From: Achatina immaculata
Lineage: Eukaryota > Mollusca > Gastropoda > Stylommatophora > Achatinidae
Length of the DNA stretch: 64,000 nt
Assembly: GCA_009760885.1 (NCBI GenBank)
Contig: CM019707.1
Coordinates: 33,340,645 to 33,404,644 of the forward strand
Reading direction: 5' to 3'
Below are positions 45,831 through 57,136 of this stretch, piece after piece. The notes beneath the pieces were generated by a model. It was given only the letters and a program-made list of their open reading frames with translations, made no database searches and was not told the origin of the DNA. Within the stretch, counting starts at the first letter, position 1. The number at the start of each line of letters is the position of its first letter. The translations under genes were made by a program, and so were the position numbers.

Positions 45831-46005
45831 CTTACCTACTGGCGTTGGCAATCATAACTCTCACAACTGTCTGTCTGTCTGTCTGTCTAATGCTATCATA
45901 ACTCTTCACAACTGTCTGTCTGTCTGTCTAATGCTATCATAACTCTCACAACTGTCTGTCTGTCTAATGCTATCATAACTCTCACAACTGTCTGTTCTGA
46001 GTTTC
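45831..46005. repeat. Decayed ~35-45-bp repeat with (TGTC)n (block copy 1)
   Basis: taatgctatcataactctca followed by caactgtctgtctg recurs four times with varying tgtc number. The first unit contains actggcgttggcaatcat, similar to the last bases of the RTE-like LINE tail (actggcgttggctattat), so the repeat may have grown from a LINE end. Confidence 0.7.
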
Positions 46006-46625
46006 CTCTATGAGATGTTCTGGTGTCCAGTTTCCATGCCGTCTTGCTAATTCACCCGGGATTTTCTCTCCCTGTTTATATCATCCTCCCCCGCCCCCTA
46101 AACTTTCCTTTTGTCCTGTTGCTCAAGTTTGCTTTTTTCTCATGACATATCCTTTAAATTTAGATTGTCTTTTCCCGACTGTATCTGTCTTCTCGAATCC
46201 ATCTCTCTCAACATTTCTTCTTTTGATTTTCTTGCCGTTCAGGGTATTCTTAAATTCTTGTAAGAAACCACATCCCCGTAGCTTCCAGACGTTGCTGTAT
46301 CTCTTTAGTAACCGTCCAGGCGCCACATCCGTCCGTAGATCAGAACTAGCTCTATGTACACTGGAGCACCATTTTCCTTACACTTAGTGACAGTGGTTTA
46401 TTGCACAAATTACTTTTCATTATTTGGAACGTTAGCTTCTGCTGTTAATCTCTGATAGGCGTCTTCCATCTGACATCAGCATTGTTTCTATAGATACTCG
46501 AACATGCGTCTGTGCCATTTTCTTTTATTTTGCATTGATGGATCTCTCTTTTCCTGAAGACGACCGTAACTTCAGTTTACTTATTATCCAAGATTAGTTC
46601 TTTTCTTTCCCTTGAAATATATATC
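46006..46625. other. Unassigned, C/T-rich (block copy 1)
   Basis: A 125-codon plus-strand frame (46010-46387) is open but starts near a microsatellite and reflects pyrimidine richness. No motif recognised. Confidence 0.4.
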
Positions 46626-46970
46626 AGTCAGTCAGTCAGTCAGTCATTTGCATGTCCCTTGCGGAACTGTGCCTGTCTAACAGCTCTCCTGTAGGCCTCC
46701 TGGTTGAAAGCAAGATGCCCTGCTGCTGATGCATCCAACTGCAGTTTATCAACGATGTCTTGCAGTCATCTTCACCTTTGTCTTCCTCTCTTTCTTTTTC
46801 CCGTTATGTACCCTTCCAAGACGGTCTTCTCTAAATAATCCTGACGTTTAATTTTGTGTGCAAAATATTTAAGTTTTCTTTGTTTAATCCTCTTTACTAG
46901 CCAGCCTTCTTTAATATTAAGTTCTTGTAGTATGGACATATTTGTCCATGATATTTGAATAACTCTTGAA
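46626..46970 (-). mobile_element. LINE 3' end, left arm of a head-to-head pair (block copy 1)
   Basis: The minus strand ends in a catgcaaatgactgactgac tail. Upstream are the KLKYF, GKRKRGR and AYRRAV counterparts of the 20986 family, with frameshifts. It meets the plus-strand copy at ~46970-46980 in an AT-rich junction. Confidence 0.8.
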
Positions 46971-46979
46971 ATATATAAA

Positions 46980-47445
46980 CGTTATAAATAAAGAATCTGT
47001 GGAGAGGAGCAGACAGAACTACACAAATAAGATTTTTAAGGGCATGCATTTTTCCCATCGCAACATATGCCTGAAGAAGAATGTAAGTGCTACAGAAGAG
47101 TTCTCCAAATATCGTGGACACAAAAAAGAACAAATATATCTATACTACAAGAGCTTAATATTGAAGAAGGCTGGCTAGTAAAGAGGATTAAAGAGAGAAA
47201 ACTTAAATATTTTGGATACATTAAACGTCATGATAATTTAGAGAAGACCGTATTGGAAGGATACATAATGGGAAAAAGAAAAAGAGGAAGACTAAAACGA
47301 AGATGGCTGCAAGACATCGTTGATGATCTGCAAATGGATGCATCAGCAGCAGGCCATCTTGCTCACAACTGAGAGGCCTACAGGAGTGCTATTAGGGAGG
47401 CAAAGTTCCACAAGGGACAAGCAAATGAATGAATGAATGAATATA
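46980..47445 (+). mobile_element. LINE C-terminal fragment, right arm (block copy 1)
   Basis: Begins at the NLWRGADRT region (aagaatctgtggagaggagc), lacks ~54 bp relative to the 20986 copy, then stays open 47067-47372: CYRRVLQISWTQKRTNISIL, KLKYFGYIKRHDNLEKT, GKRKRGRLKRRWLQDIVDD. It ends with a caagcaaatgaatgaatg tail. With the minus-strand copy to its left it forms an outward-tailed inverted pair. Confidence 0.85.
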
Positions 47446-47697
47446 AATAAAATAATATTTTGCTATATTGTTCCTGTATCCTTTCATCGCTAATTTAGTA
47501 GTGAAATATTTCTAAAATCTGCACCACGTAGTAGCAAAAATACACTAAATCTGCGGATGTTTTCTAGTGTTTTGATACGGCGATTTGAAATTAGAAGTCG
47601 TTTGATGACGAAAGACAAGAAAAATTGTATGAAAAGTGAAATAATACAATAAAAACCGACAAAAGCAACAATATTTCGCCAAAAAGTTCCCTTTTTT

Positions 47698-47815
47698 AAA
47701 ACCATCAGTTCAAGTGAGCTGTTCAATAAACCATCAGTTCAAGTGAGCTGTTCAGTAAACCATCAGTTCAAGTGAGCTGTTCAATAAACCATCAGTTCAA
47801 GTGAGCTGTTCAATT
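47698..47815. repeat. 29-bp tandem repeat, four units (block copy 1, right edge)
   Basis: aaaccatcagttcaagtgag followed by ctgttcaat recurs four times and ends at the junction with 51-bp DNA. The same four units end block copy 2 at the window edge. Confidence 0.95.
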
Positions 47816-50095
47816 TCTTGTTCTTTCTTTTTCTCACACCAAACAATTCAGTGAGGTCATATATGCATGCCTGTCTTCTTCTTCTAACACCAAACTGTGG
47901 AGTCAAGCCATCTATGTATATCTGTCTTCTACTTCTCACACCAAACCATGCAATGAGACCATATATGTATGTCTGTGTTCTTCTTCTAACACCAAACCAT
48001 GCAATGAAGTCATCTATGTATGTCTGTTTTCTTCTTCTCACAGAAAACCATCCAGTGAGGTCATGTATGTATTTCTGTTTTCTCCTTCTCATACCAAACC
48101 ATGCAGAGAAGACATTTCTATGTGTCTGTGTTCTTTTTCTCAAACCAAACCATCCATTGAAATAATCTATTTATGCCTGTGTTCATCTTCTCACACTATA
48201 CAATGCATTGAAGCCATCTATGTATGCCTGTCTTCTTCTTATCACAGCAAACCTTGCAGTGAGGTCATCTATGTATGTCTGTATTCTTTATATCACACCA
48301 AACCATGCAGCAAAGCCATCTATGTATGCATATCTGATTCTTCTCAAAACAAGCTATGCAGTGAGGTCATCTATATGTGTTTATTCTCTTCTCACACAAA
48401 ACCATGCAGTGAGATCATCTATGTATGCCTATGTTTGTCTCCTCATACCAAACCATGCAGTGAGGTCTAAAGCAACCATGCAGTGAAGTCATCTATATAT
48501 GCCTGTATTTTTTCTTCTCACACAAAACCATGCATTGAAGTAATCTATGTATGTCTGTATTCTTCTTCTCACACCAAATCATGCAGTGAGGTCATCTATG
48601 TATGCCTGTCTTTTTTTCCTTTCATATAAAACCATACAGTGATGTCATATATATTGTATGGCTTTTTTCATCTGCTTACACCAAACTATGCAGTGAAGTC
48701 ATTCTTCTTCTTCTCACACAGAGCCATGTAGTGAGGCCATCTATGCATGCCTGTGTTCTTCTTCTCACACCAAACCATGCAGTTATGTTATCTATGTATG
48801 CCTGTCTTTTTCTCACACCAAACCATACAGTGAAGCTATCTATGTATGTTTGTTTTCTTCTTCTAAAATCAAAGCATGTACTGATGCCATCTATGTATGT
48901 TTGTGTTCTTCTTCTAACACCAAACCATGTATTGAAGCCATCTATGTATGTCTGTCTTTGTTTTCTCACAAGAAACAACAAAGTGAAGTCATCTATGTAT
49001 GTGTGTGTTCTTATTCTCACTTGACACAATACAGCTCAGCCATCTATGAATGTCTTTCTTCTTCTTATCACACAACACCATTCGGTGAGGTCATCTATGT
49101 ATGCTTGTCTTCTTCTCACACCAAACAAAGTAATGAGGTGCTCTATGTATGACTGTCTTATTCTTCTCACACCAGACCACACATTGAGATAATCTACATC
49201 AATGCATGTGTTCTTCTTCTCACACCAAACCATTCAGTGAAGCCATCTATGAATGCATGTCTTCTTTTTCTCATGCCACATCATGCAATGAAGTCTTCTA
49301 TGTATGTCTGTCTTCTTTTTCTCACACCAAACAATGCAGTGAGTTCATATATCCATGCCTCTCTTTTTCTTCTCACACCAGACTGTGCTGTCATGCCATC
49401 TATGTATGTCTGTCTTCTACTTCTCACACCAAACCATGCAATGAGACCATATATGTATGTCTGTGTTCTTCTTCTCACAGAAAACCATCCAGTGAGGTCA
49501 TTTATGTATTTCTGTTTTCTCCTTCTCGTAGCAAACAATGCAGAGAAGCCATTTTTATATGTCTGTGTTCTTTTTCTCAAACCAAACCATTCATTGAAAT
49601 AATCTATTTATGTCTGTGTTCTTCTTCTCACACTATACCATGCATTGAAGCCATGTATGTATGCCTGTCTTCTTCTTATCATGCCAACCATGCAGTGAGG
49701 TCATCTATGTATGTCTGTATTCTTCTTATCACACCAAACCATGCAGCAAAGCCATCTATGTATGCATGTCTGATTCTTCTCAAAACAAGCTATGAGGTCA
49801 TCTATGTATGCCTATGTGTGTCTCCTCATACCAAACCATGCAGTGAGGTCTAAAGCAACCATGCAGTGAAGTCATCTATATATGCCTGTGTTCTTCTTCT
49901 CACAGGAAAACATGCACTGAGTTCATCTATGTACGCATGTCTTCTTCTTCTCCTCCCACCAAACCATGCAGTTAGGTCGTCTATGTATGCCTGTGTTCTT
50001 TTCTCACACCAAACCATGCAATTAAGTGATCTATGTATGTCTGTATTCTTTTTATCACACCAAACCATGCATTGAAGTCATCTGTGTATGCCTGT
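47816..50095. repeat. 51-bp megasatellite, segment 9 (third ~4.5-kb unit)
   Basis: Matches 35.55-37.82 kb at offsets near 12275 with a handful of small indels (for example a 3-bp loss in cttctttttctcac near 48808 and one lost base near 49685). Confidence 0.95.
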
Positions 50096-50582
50096 TAAAC
50101 TAGGAAAAATGTAGGAACAGCTTTATTACTTAACAACCACAAAGTTGTGACGTTTCGGCGTGAGGCTTAATCATACAAAAACATACAGGACGAAGAAACA
50201 GAGAGAGAGTAAATAAAGTATAGATTCACAAGAATGCTATTAAAAAGAAAAAAGAAATTTTTTTAAAAGAGTATTTAGCTGAAGATTGTAAGATGTATCT
50301 TGTCCAGCTGTGTGTGTCAGAAATGGATTTAGTAGAAAGTGGAGACCGTTTAAATAGGGACCTGTGATATGTGGTCGGTGTGTTGTAACTGGGGGTGGTG
50401 GATGTGGAGCCTGAGAGAGGAGAGATAGTGATACAATGTTGACCTAGCCAGGAGAAGTTGAAACAGATGATTGGGTAAAATGGGTAGCAAAGTGATGCTG
50501 TGAGGAGGTGTGAAAAGTAAGAAGGGGTGGAGCATTACTGCAGTGCTTCGTGTATAGTTATATACTTATACACTAATTATTG
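50096..50582 (-). mobile_element. Penelope-like 3' region, copy 3
   Basis: Same as 37826-38311 with isolated substitutions (taaacaggg/taaataggg, gagaaattg/gagaagttg). It carries the GATTAAGCCTCACGCCGAAA motif on the minus strand. Confidence 0.5.
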
Positions 50583-52504
50583 TGTGTTACTATGTATTCC
50601 TGTGTTCTTCTTCTCACATCAAACCATGCAGTGAATCCATCTATGTATGCCTGACTTCTTCTTCTCACACCAAAACATGCAATAAAGCCATCTATTTAAG
50701 TCTGTGTTCTACTTCTCACACAAATCCATGCATTGAAGTTATCTATGTATGCTTGTCTTCTTCATTTCACACCACATCATGCAGTGATGTCAACTATCTA
50801 TGCCTGTGATAATGTTCTCACACAAAACCATGCAGTGATGTCATCTATGTGTGCCTGCCTTCTTCTTTTCACACCAAAACATGCAGTGATATAAACTATC
50901 AATGCCTGTGCTGTTTGTCTCACACAAAACCATGCAGTGATGCAATCTATGTAAAATTGTCATTTTCTTATCACACCAAACCATGCAGTGAGATCATCTA
51001 TGTATGCCTGTCTTCTTCTTCTTCTTCTCACACAGAGCCATGCAGTTAGATTATCTATGTATGCCTGTCTTCTTTTTCTTACACCAAACCATACAGTGAA
51101 GCTATCTATGTATGTTTGTTTTCTTCTTCTAAAATCAAAGCATGTACTGATGCCACCTATGTATGTTTGTGTTCTTCTTCTAACACCAAACCATGTACTG
51201 AAGCCATCTATGTATGTCTGTGTTCTTTTTCTCACAACAAAACATCCAGTGAAGTCATGTTTGTATTTATATGTTCTTCTTCTCACACCAAACCATGCAG
51301 TGAAGCCATCTATGAATTCCTGATTACTTCTTCTCACATGAAACCATACAGTGAAGTCATTCATGTATGACTATGTTCATCTTATCATAGCGAATTATAC
51401 AGTGAAGTCATCTATGAATGTCTGTGTCCATCTTTCGTATCAAACCAACTGTGAAGTCAGCTATGTATATCTGTTTTCTTCCTCTCGTATCAAACCATGC
51501 TTATATATATATATGTCTGTGTACTTTTTAATCACATGAAACAACGCATTGAAGTCATCTATATATGACTGTGTTCTTCTCACACCATACCGTGCAGTGA
51601 GACCATCTATGAATGCCTGTCTTCTTTTCTCACAAAGAACCATGCAGTGAGGCCATCTATGCATGCCTGTCGTCTTCTTCTCACACCAAACTATGCAGTG
51701 AGATTATCTATGTATGCCTATCTTCTTCTTGTCACACAAAACCATACAATGAAGCCATCTATTTATGCCTGTCTTCTTCTTGTCACACAAAACCATACAA
51801 TGAAGCCATCTATTTATGCTTGTCTTCTTCTTGTCACACAAAACTATACACTGACGCCATCTATTTATGCCTGTCTTCTTCCTGTCACACAAAACCATAC
51901 AGTGAAGCCATCTATTTATGCCTGTCTTCTTCTTGTCACAGAAAACCATACAATGAAGCCATCTATGTATGCCTGTCTTCTTCTTGTCACACAAAACCAT
52001 ACAATGAAGCCATATGTTTATGCCTGTCTTCTTCTTGTCACACAAAACCATACAATGAAGCCATCTATTTATGCTTGTCTTCTTCTTGTCACACAAAACC
52101 GTACAATGATGCAATCTATTTATGCCTGTCTTCTTCTTGTCACACCACACCATGCAGTGAGGTCATCTATGCGTGCCTCTTCTTCTTCTTCTGACACCAA
52201 ATTATGCAGTGAGGCCATCTATGAATGAGTGTCTTCTTCTCACACCACACACTATTCAGTGTGGTCTTCTATGTATGCTTATGTTTTTCTTCTCACACCA
52301 AATGATACAGTGAAGTCATCTATGAATGTATTTTTTTTTCTTCTAGGACGACAACATGCAGTGAGGTCATCTATTTATGCCTGTTTTCTTCTTCTCACAA
52401 CAAACCATTATGTGAAATCATCTATGTTTGTCAATCTTCTTCTTCTCACACCAAAACATACAGTAAATCCATCTATGAATCCCGGTCTACTTCTTCTCAC
52501 ACCA
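50583..52504. repeat. 51-bp megasatellite, segment 10
   Basis: 50583-51340 matches 38312-39070. 51350-52000 matches 40030-40680 but with extra cttgtcacacaaaacc monomers (51840-52150). The 951-bp duplication seen at 38.6-40.3 kb is absent here. Confidence 0.95.
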
Positions 52505-53145
52505 AACTTTCTGTTTATTTCTGTTTACAACGACAAGTTTTGACTTTATCTATTAATGTTAATATTTTATCTCATTTAATCTACGACTGTTCTACATGGT
52601 TTTGCATCTGTTTTGTTATTCTCTTCACAGATTTACTTGCTCCCAGGTTCATTCTCTCTCAGTGGAGATAGTAATACAGAAGCAGCAACTTTACATTTGA
52701 AATGACTTTAATGATGCACGGGGTAACGATGAGTTGATGAGCGATATGAGAGAATGACAAAGGCATCAACAAAATCCATAGACACACGGCTGGACATCTC
52801 CACGATATAATATATATTCCTGGCAGACTACTGTCACCATCAGAACAACCTAATATACTCTATTCTACATCTATTTCACTAAACAACAACATTTCTAACA
52901 GACCTAATCTACGTCTATCTCAGACGATACACAAAACATAACTGTCCCTCAGTCATATGATTTCTCTCTAATCTGACCTTTTTCCTGTCATACCTTAACC
53001 GTGACTCTTGTGCAACATGAGACAAAGCAGATGGACTCTATTAACAAACAGCTGATTACTTTAGAAGATAACTCATTTTATATTAATTTTTACAATTCTC
53101 AGATGAGTTATCTATCTTACTTCCGACCGTTCAATATACTGCAAT
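52505..53145. other. Unidentified spacer S, copy 2
   Basis: Closely matches 27800-28400 with scattered substitutions (attggaaataat/agtggagatagt, ttacagttga/ttacatttga). No coding or RNA feature seen. Confidence 0.75.
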
Positions 53146-54890
53146 AGATAATCTATGTATGCCTGTGTTCTTCTCACATCAAACCATGCAGTGGAGATAT
53201 CTACGTGTGTCTCTATTCTTCTTCTCACACAGAGCCATGCTGTGAGGTCATCTATGTATGCATGTTTTCTTCTTTTCACACCAAACCATACAGTGAAGGC
53301 ATCTAAGCATGCCTGTTTTCTACTTCTTACACCAATATATACATTTAAACCATCTATTGAACGTATTTCTTCATCTTTTCACACCACATCATGCAGTGAG
53401 GCCATATATGTATGTTTGTGTTCTTCTTCTCACATCAAACCATGTAATCAGGCCATCTATGTATGTCTATCTTTTTCTCACACCAAAGCATGTAGTAAGG
53501 CCAACTAGGTATGCTTGATTTCTTCTTCTCATACAAAATAAATGCATTGAGGCCATCTATGTATGTCTGTCTTCTTCTTCTCTTACAAAAGCATGCAGGA
53601 AAGTTATCTAGGTATGTCTGTCCTCTTCTTCTCATATCAAAGCAAGCAGTAAGGCCAATTATGTATGCCTGTCTTTTTCTTCTCACGCTAAACCATGCAG
53701 TCAAGCCATCTTATTATATCTGTCTTATTCTGACACTAAACAATGCGATCAAGCCTTCTAGGTATGTCTGTCTTCTTCTCACACCAATGTATTCTTTCAA
53801 GTCTTGAATTTACATCTGTTTTATTCTGAAATCAAAACATGCAGTCAAGACATCTAGATTTTTCTGTCTTCTTCTCACACCAAACCATGCAGTGACGCTC
53901 TCTGCGTATGTCTTTCTGTTTCGCACACAAAACCATGCAGTAAGGCCATTTAAGTATGTCTGTCTGTCTTCTTCTCGCACCAAATCATGGAGTCAAGCCA
54001 TCTAGGTATATTTGTCTTCTTCTCCTCACACCAAACCATGGAGTCAGGCCATCTAGGTATGTCTGTCTTCTTCTTCTCACACCAATCCATGCAGTAAGGC
54101 CATATGTGTATGTCTGTCTTCTTCTTCTCACACCAAACCATGCAGTCAGGTAATTTAGGTATGTCTGTCTTCTTCTTCTTCTCACACAAAACTCTGCAGT
54201 CAGACCATCTAGTTATTTCTGTCTTTTTCTTCTTCTCACACAAAACTCTGCAGTCAGGTCATCTAGTTATTTCTGTCTTTTTCTTCTTCTCACACCAAAC
54301 TATTCAGTCAGTCTATCTAAGTATGCCTGTCTTCTACTCACACCAAACTATGCAGTCAGTCTATCTAAGTATGCCTGTCTTCTACTCACACCAAACTATG
54401 CAGTCAGTCTATCTAAGTATGCATGTCTTCTTCTCACACTAAACCATGCAGTCAGCCCATCTAGGTATGTCTTCTTCTTCTGACACCTGACCATGCTGTC
54501 AAGTCCACAACAATTGTCTGTCTTTTTCTTCTCATACCAAACCATGCAGTCAAACCATCTAGGTTTGTTTGTCTCTTTCTTCTCACAAGAAACATTTCAG
54601 TCAAACCACCTAGGTTTGTCTTGTCTTCTTCTCTCACCAAACCGTGCAGTCAAGTAATCTAGTTATATATGTCTTCTTCTCACACCAAACCATGCAGACA
54701 GGTTATCTAGGTATGTCTGTCTTCTTCTTCTCACACCAAACCATGTAGATAGGTTATCTAGGTATGTATGTCTTCTTCTTCTCAAACCAAACTTTGAAAT
54801 CATGCCATATAGGTACGTCTATCTTCTTCTTCTCACACCAAACTTTGGAATCATGCCATATAGGTACGTCTGTCTTCTTCTTCTTCTCCT
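53146..54890. repeat. 51-bp megasatellite, segment 11, diverged right end
   Basis: Monomers here shift to ccatctaggtatgtctgt and atgcagtcagg, and lengths vary by a few bases. Replacing gtgagg by gtcagg removes the tga that closes the third plus frame, so 54104-54442 is open there (17-residue units containing MPVFYSHQTMQSVYLS). Decay rises toward the right edge, ending in a cttcttcttcttct run. Confidence 0.92.
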
Positions 54891-54899
54891 TGGTGTTAA

Positions 54900-55317
54900 C
54901 CGAGAGACCAATCGTAAAATGTTAGTAGAAGATTTGGGCAAGAAAAATAAATAAAACTCAGGTACAAGAACAAATAGGCGAAAGAGGATCCAGACCACCA
55001 AAGGAAAGATGTCTACAACCAGCTAAACAGAGAAGAGCAGTTCATCATTATCCTGAGGTTGCGTACTTGGCACAACAGGCTAGGATACCATCTGTACAAC
55101 CATCTGTACAACAAATTCGAGATAGGATCAACTGACGAGTGTCCATATGCCACCAATAAGATGACAGCAGACAACTTACTGCAGAATTGTCCATTATGTA
55201 AGTAAGACAGAAGGCATATATGAGCCAGTGACCACATCAGTTCAAAACAAACTGTATGGGCATGTCCAATTCCTTCAGATGACCTTGAACTAAAGTATAT
55301 GAGTGGACGTCTGAAAC
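54900..55317 (+). mobile_element. Non-LTR element C-terminus downstream of RNase H
   Basis: Plus-strand reading, with frame changes: QLNREEQFIIILRLRTWHNR, LGYHLYNHLYNKFEIGSTDE, CPYATNKMTADNLLQNCPLC, and after a stop MSGRLKLDEEEE. The order LNR.EQ..I.RLRT.H.RL..HL...I....CP.....QT..H+LQ.CP is typical of the region after RNase H in I-, Jockey- and Nimb-group elements, containing a Cys/His cluster. It ends in a GAA tail. Inactive fragment. Confidence 0.7.
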
Positions 55318-55442
55318 TGGATGAAGAAGAAGAAGGAGAAGGAAGAGAAGAAGAAGAAGAAGAAGAAGAAGCAGAAGAAGAAGAAGAAGAGGAAGAAGAA
55401 GAGGAGGAGGAAGAAGAAGAGGAGGAGGAAGAAGAAGAAGAG
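55318..55442. repeat. (GAA)n/(GAG)n purine tract
   Basis: ~120 bp of gaa/gag triplets on the plus strand, positioned as the expanded tail of the preceding retroelement. It translates as poly-Glu or poly-Ser, which is an artefact. Confidence 0.95.
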
Positions 55443-57136
55443 GTTATCTTAGAAAAAAAAAACTTACAATATTTCAAATTTGTTTCTGAACTTTAGGTCT
55501 TTTTTTCCGTAAAACTCACACCACAAAAATACAGTGTGAAAGTACATCGGTAATTCCCTAATCTTCAGCGATGTCACACGGTGCAGAATCTCCACTGTCC
55601 GAGCTGCTGTGACCGTTTGGTGCGACCATTTGTCCAAGTATCTCAAACACACAAACTTTAGGACTTGTTTACTAAATCCGTCAGTTTGTTGGTTGTATAA
55701 ATTTATTATGAATGCCAGTGCGTGTAGTTTTAACAGAAAAGGCTCTTTCAGCAAAATAAATGTTCGCATAAACATCAAAAACAATTATTTTTCATAATCT
55801 AGTGTAATGTTATTCATTTTAAAAGTAAATATTCTCAGCATCAAGCTGACGTAGCGAGAATAATCATTATGAAGTTAAAACGTTTTTTTTAAAAATGTGT
55901 TTGTAGAACGTTCAAATATTTCAATTAACAGACGGTCGTAATCACACGAAGAGTCGTATATTCATGTCCCTAATCAAAGTTTACAATTAAGAACTTTGTA
56001 TAAAATAGTCATTGAAATAAATTGTAGATTTTGAAGTATTTTGAGAAAAATAAATAAGATAAGAGATGTGGTTTGTGTGTTCGGGCCATTGCTGATGAAC
56101 AGTAACGATTTCTGATGGTCATAAATTATCTTAAATGTTAACTAAATGTGTTATAAATAACAGTTTGATTGACAGCCTCGAAGACCTGAGATACCCTGGA
56201 ACACTGACAGCCAGGGCTGACACGGAATGATCCCACACGAGATCATCTTTGAAAGAATAAAACTCACACGAATGGACTTTGTCTAAAACTATAAAAGAAG
56301 TTTCAAAGAACGGCGAACAAACGATCAGCGGACAACTGCAATAAGTGAGGCTATGCCTGAAGTTAATACTGGAAGCTTTTACCAGCAGCAAGGTTTTGGG
56401 GTTCTACAGGTTTCATTTCTCACAGGTAAAAAGCTGTTCACCGATACGGCCCCATATTTATCTTATATCTTATATCTTTTATCTTATATCTTATATCCTT
56501 CCCTTGCTGTTAAATGTCACATAGTGCTCGCAAGGTAGTTCGCCAATTTTTCCTGTTTTCGGCGAGCTTTTCAACCTTGCCAAGGGATTTTATGCCTATT
56601 AAATTGACCTCTCTTAACAATGTCCTCTTTAGAGTTTCACGTGGTCGGCCTCATACAGTCTCATAATATTGGCTCAGCTATTATTCGGAAAAAGAAACAA
56701 GTTATTGTCAGTACGAAATCCTCCGTAGTTTTCAACGGTAAAAACGTAGGAATCTACAACATAGATACTGACTGTGTTTTCAGCAAGAGTTTATCTGCTC
56801 ACATATTGCGCGCAAGGGAACCAAGAGCTCAAATATAAGTGTTCAAATTGATACAAATTTCCTCAGGCTATCACGCGGAGTTTTTTGAGACCAAATTTTT
56901 CCCCAAGGCTATATTGTCCCCCTCAGGAGAGAACATTTTAGTCCCTCGGGGCATTAAAGTCATTCTTTTAGTCCAGGAACAATTCTGTGGGAAGGAAGGC
57001 AGCCTCAGGCGTACCACAGGCAAAATACTTGACACATAACATAATCCTGACTTGTCTGCCAAACTCATACCCTGTAATGACAACGACAATGAGCACAAAT
57101 CTGAAACAATGATTCTAGTAATAACTACATTTCCTG
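55443..57136. other. Unassigned DNA upstream of the repeat-protein frame
   Basis: No family recognised. A short ATG frame at 56353 (MPEVNTGSFYQQQGFGVLQV) reaches a tctcacag/gtaaaaag donor-like site at ~56426 and could be a first exon of the downstream gene; this is speculative. 56459-56502 is a tcttata-type repeat. Confidence 0.35.

Larger units (their letters stand above)
42505..47815. repeat. 5.3-kb segmental duplication block, copy 1 (copy 2 at 58657-64000)
   Basis: Sequence matches 58657-64000 at offset 16152, rising to ~16186 after a length difference in the ATCT microsatellite. Only scattered single-base differences are visible (for example aatattaaatataaacc/aatattaatataaacc, gtggggaaagc/gtgggggaaagc). 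It carries the 3' part of the repeat-protein frame, an 18-bp repeat, several LINE remnants, microsatellites and a 29-bp repeat. Both ends abut 51-bp-array DNA. Confidence 0.96.

Noticed and set aside
46010..46387. 125-codon plus-strand exon
   Set aside because: Pyrimidine-rich open frame without motif; no convincing splice sites.
17342..54890. Dozens of 60-240-codon frames such as repeated SSMYACLLLLTPNHAVR as a protein family
   Set aside because: They arise on both strands simply because the satellite period is 51 bp. Starts are arbitrary and frames end at ordinary monomer variants.
55299..55496. Poly-Glu (plus) or poly-Ser (minus) protein
   Set aside because: Translation of a GAA purine tract that is a retroelement tail.
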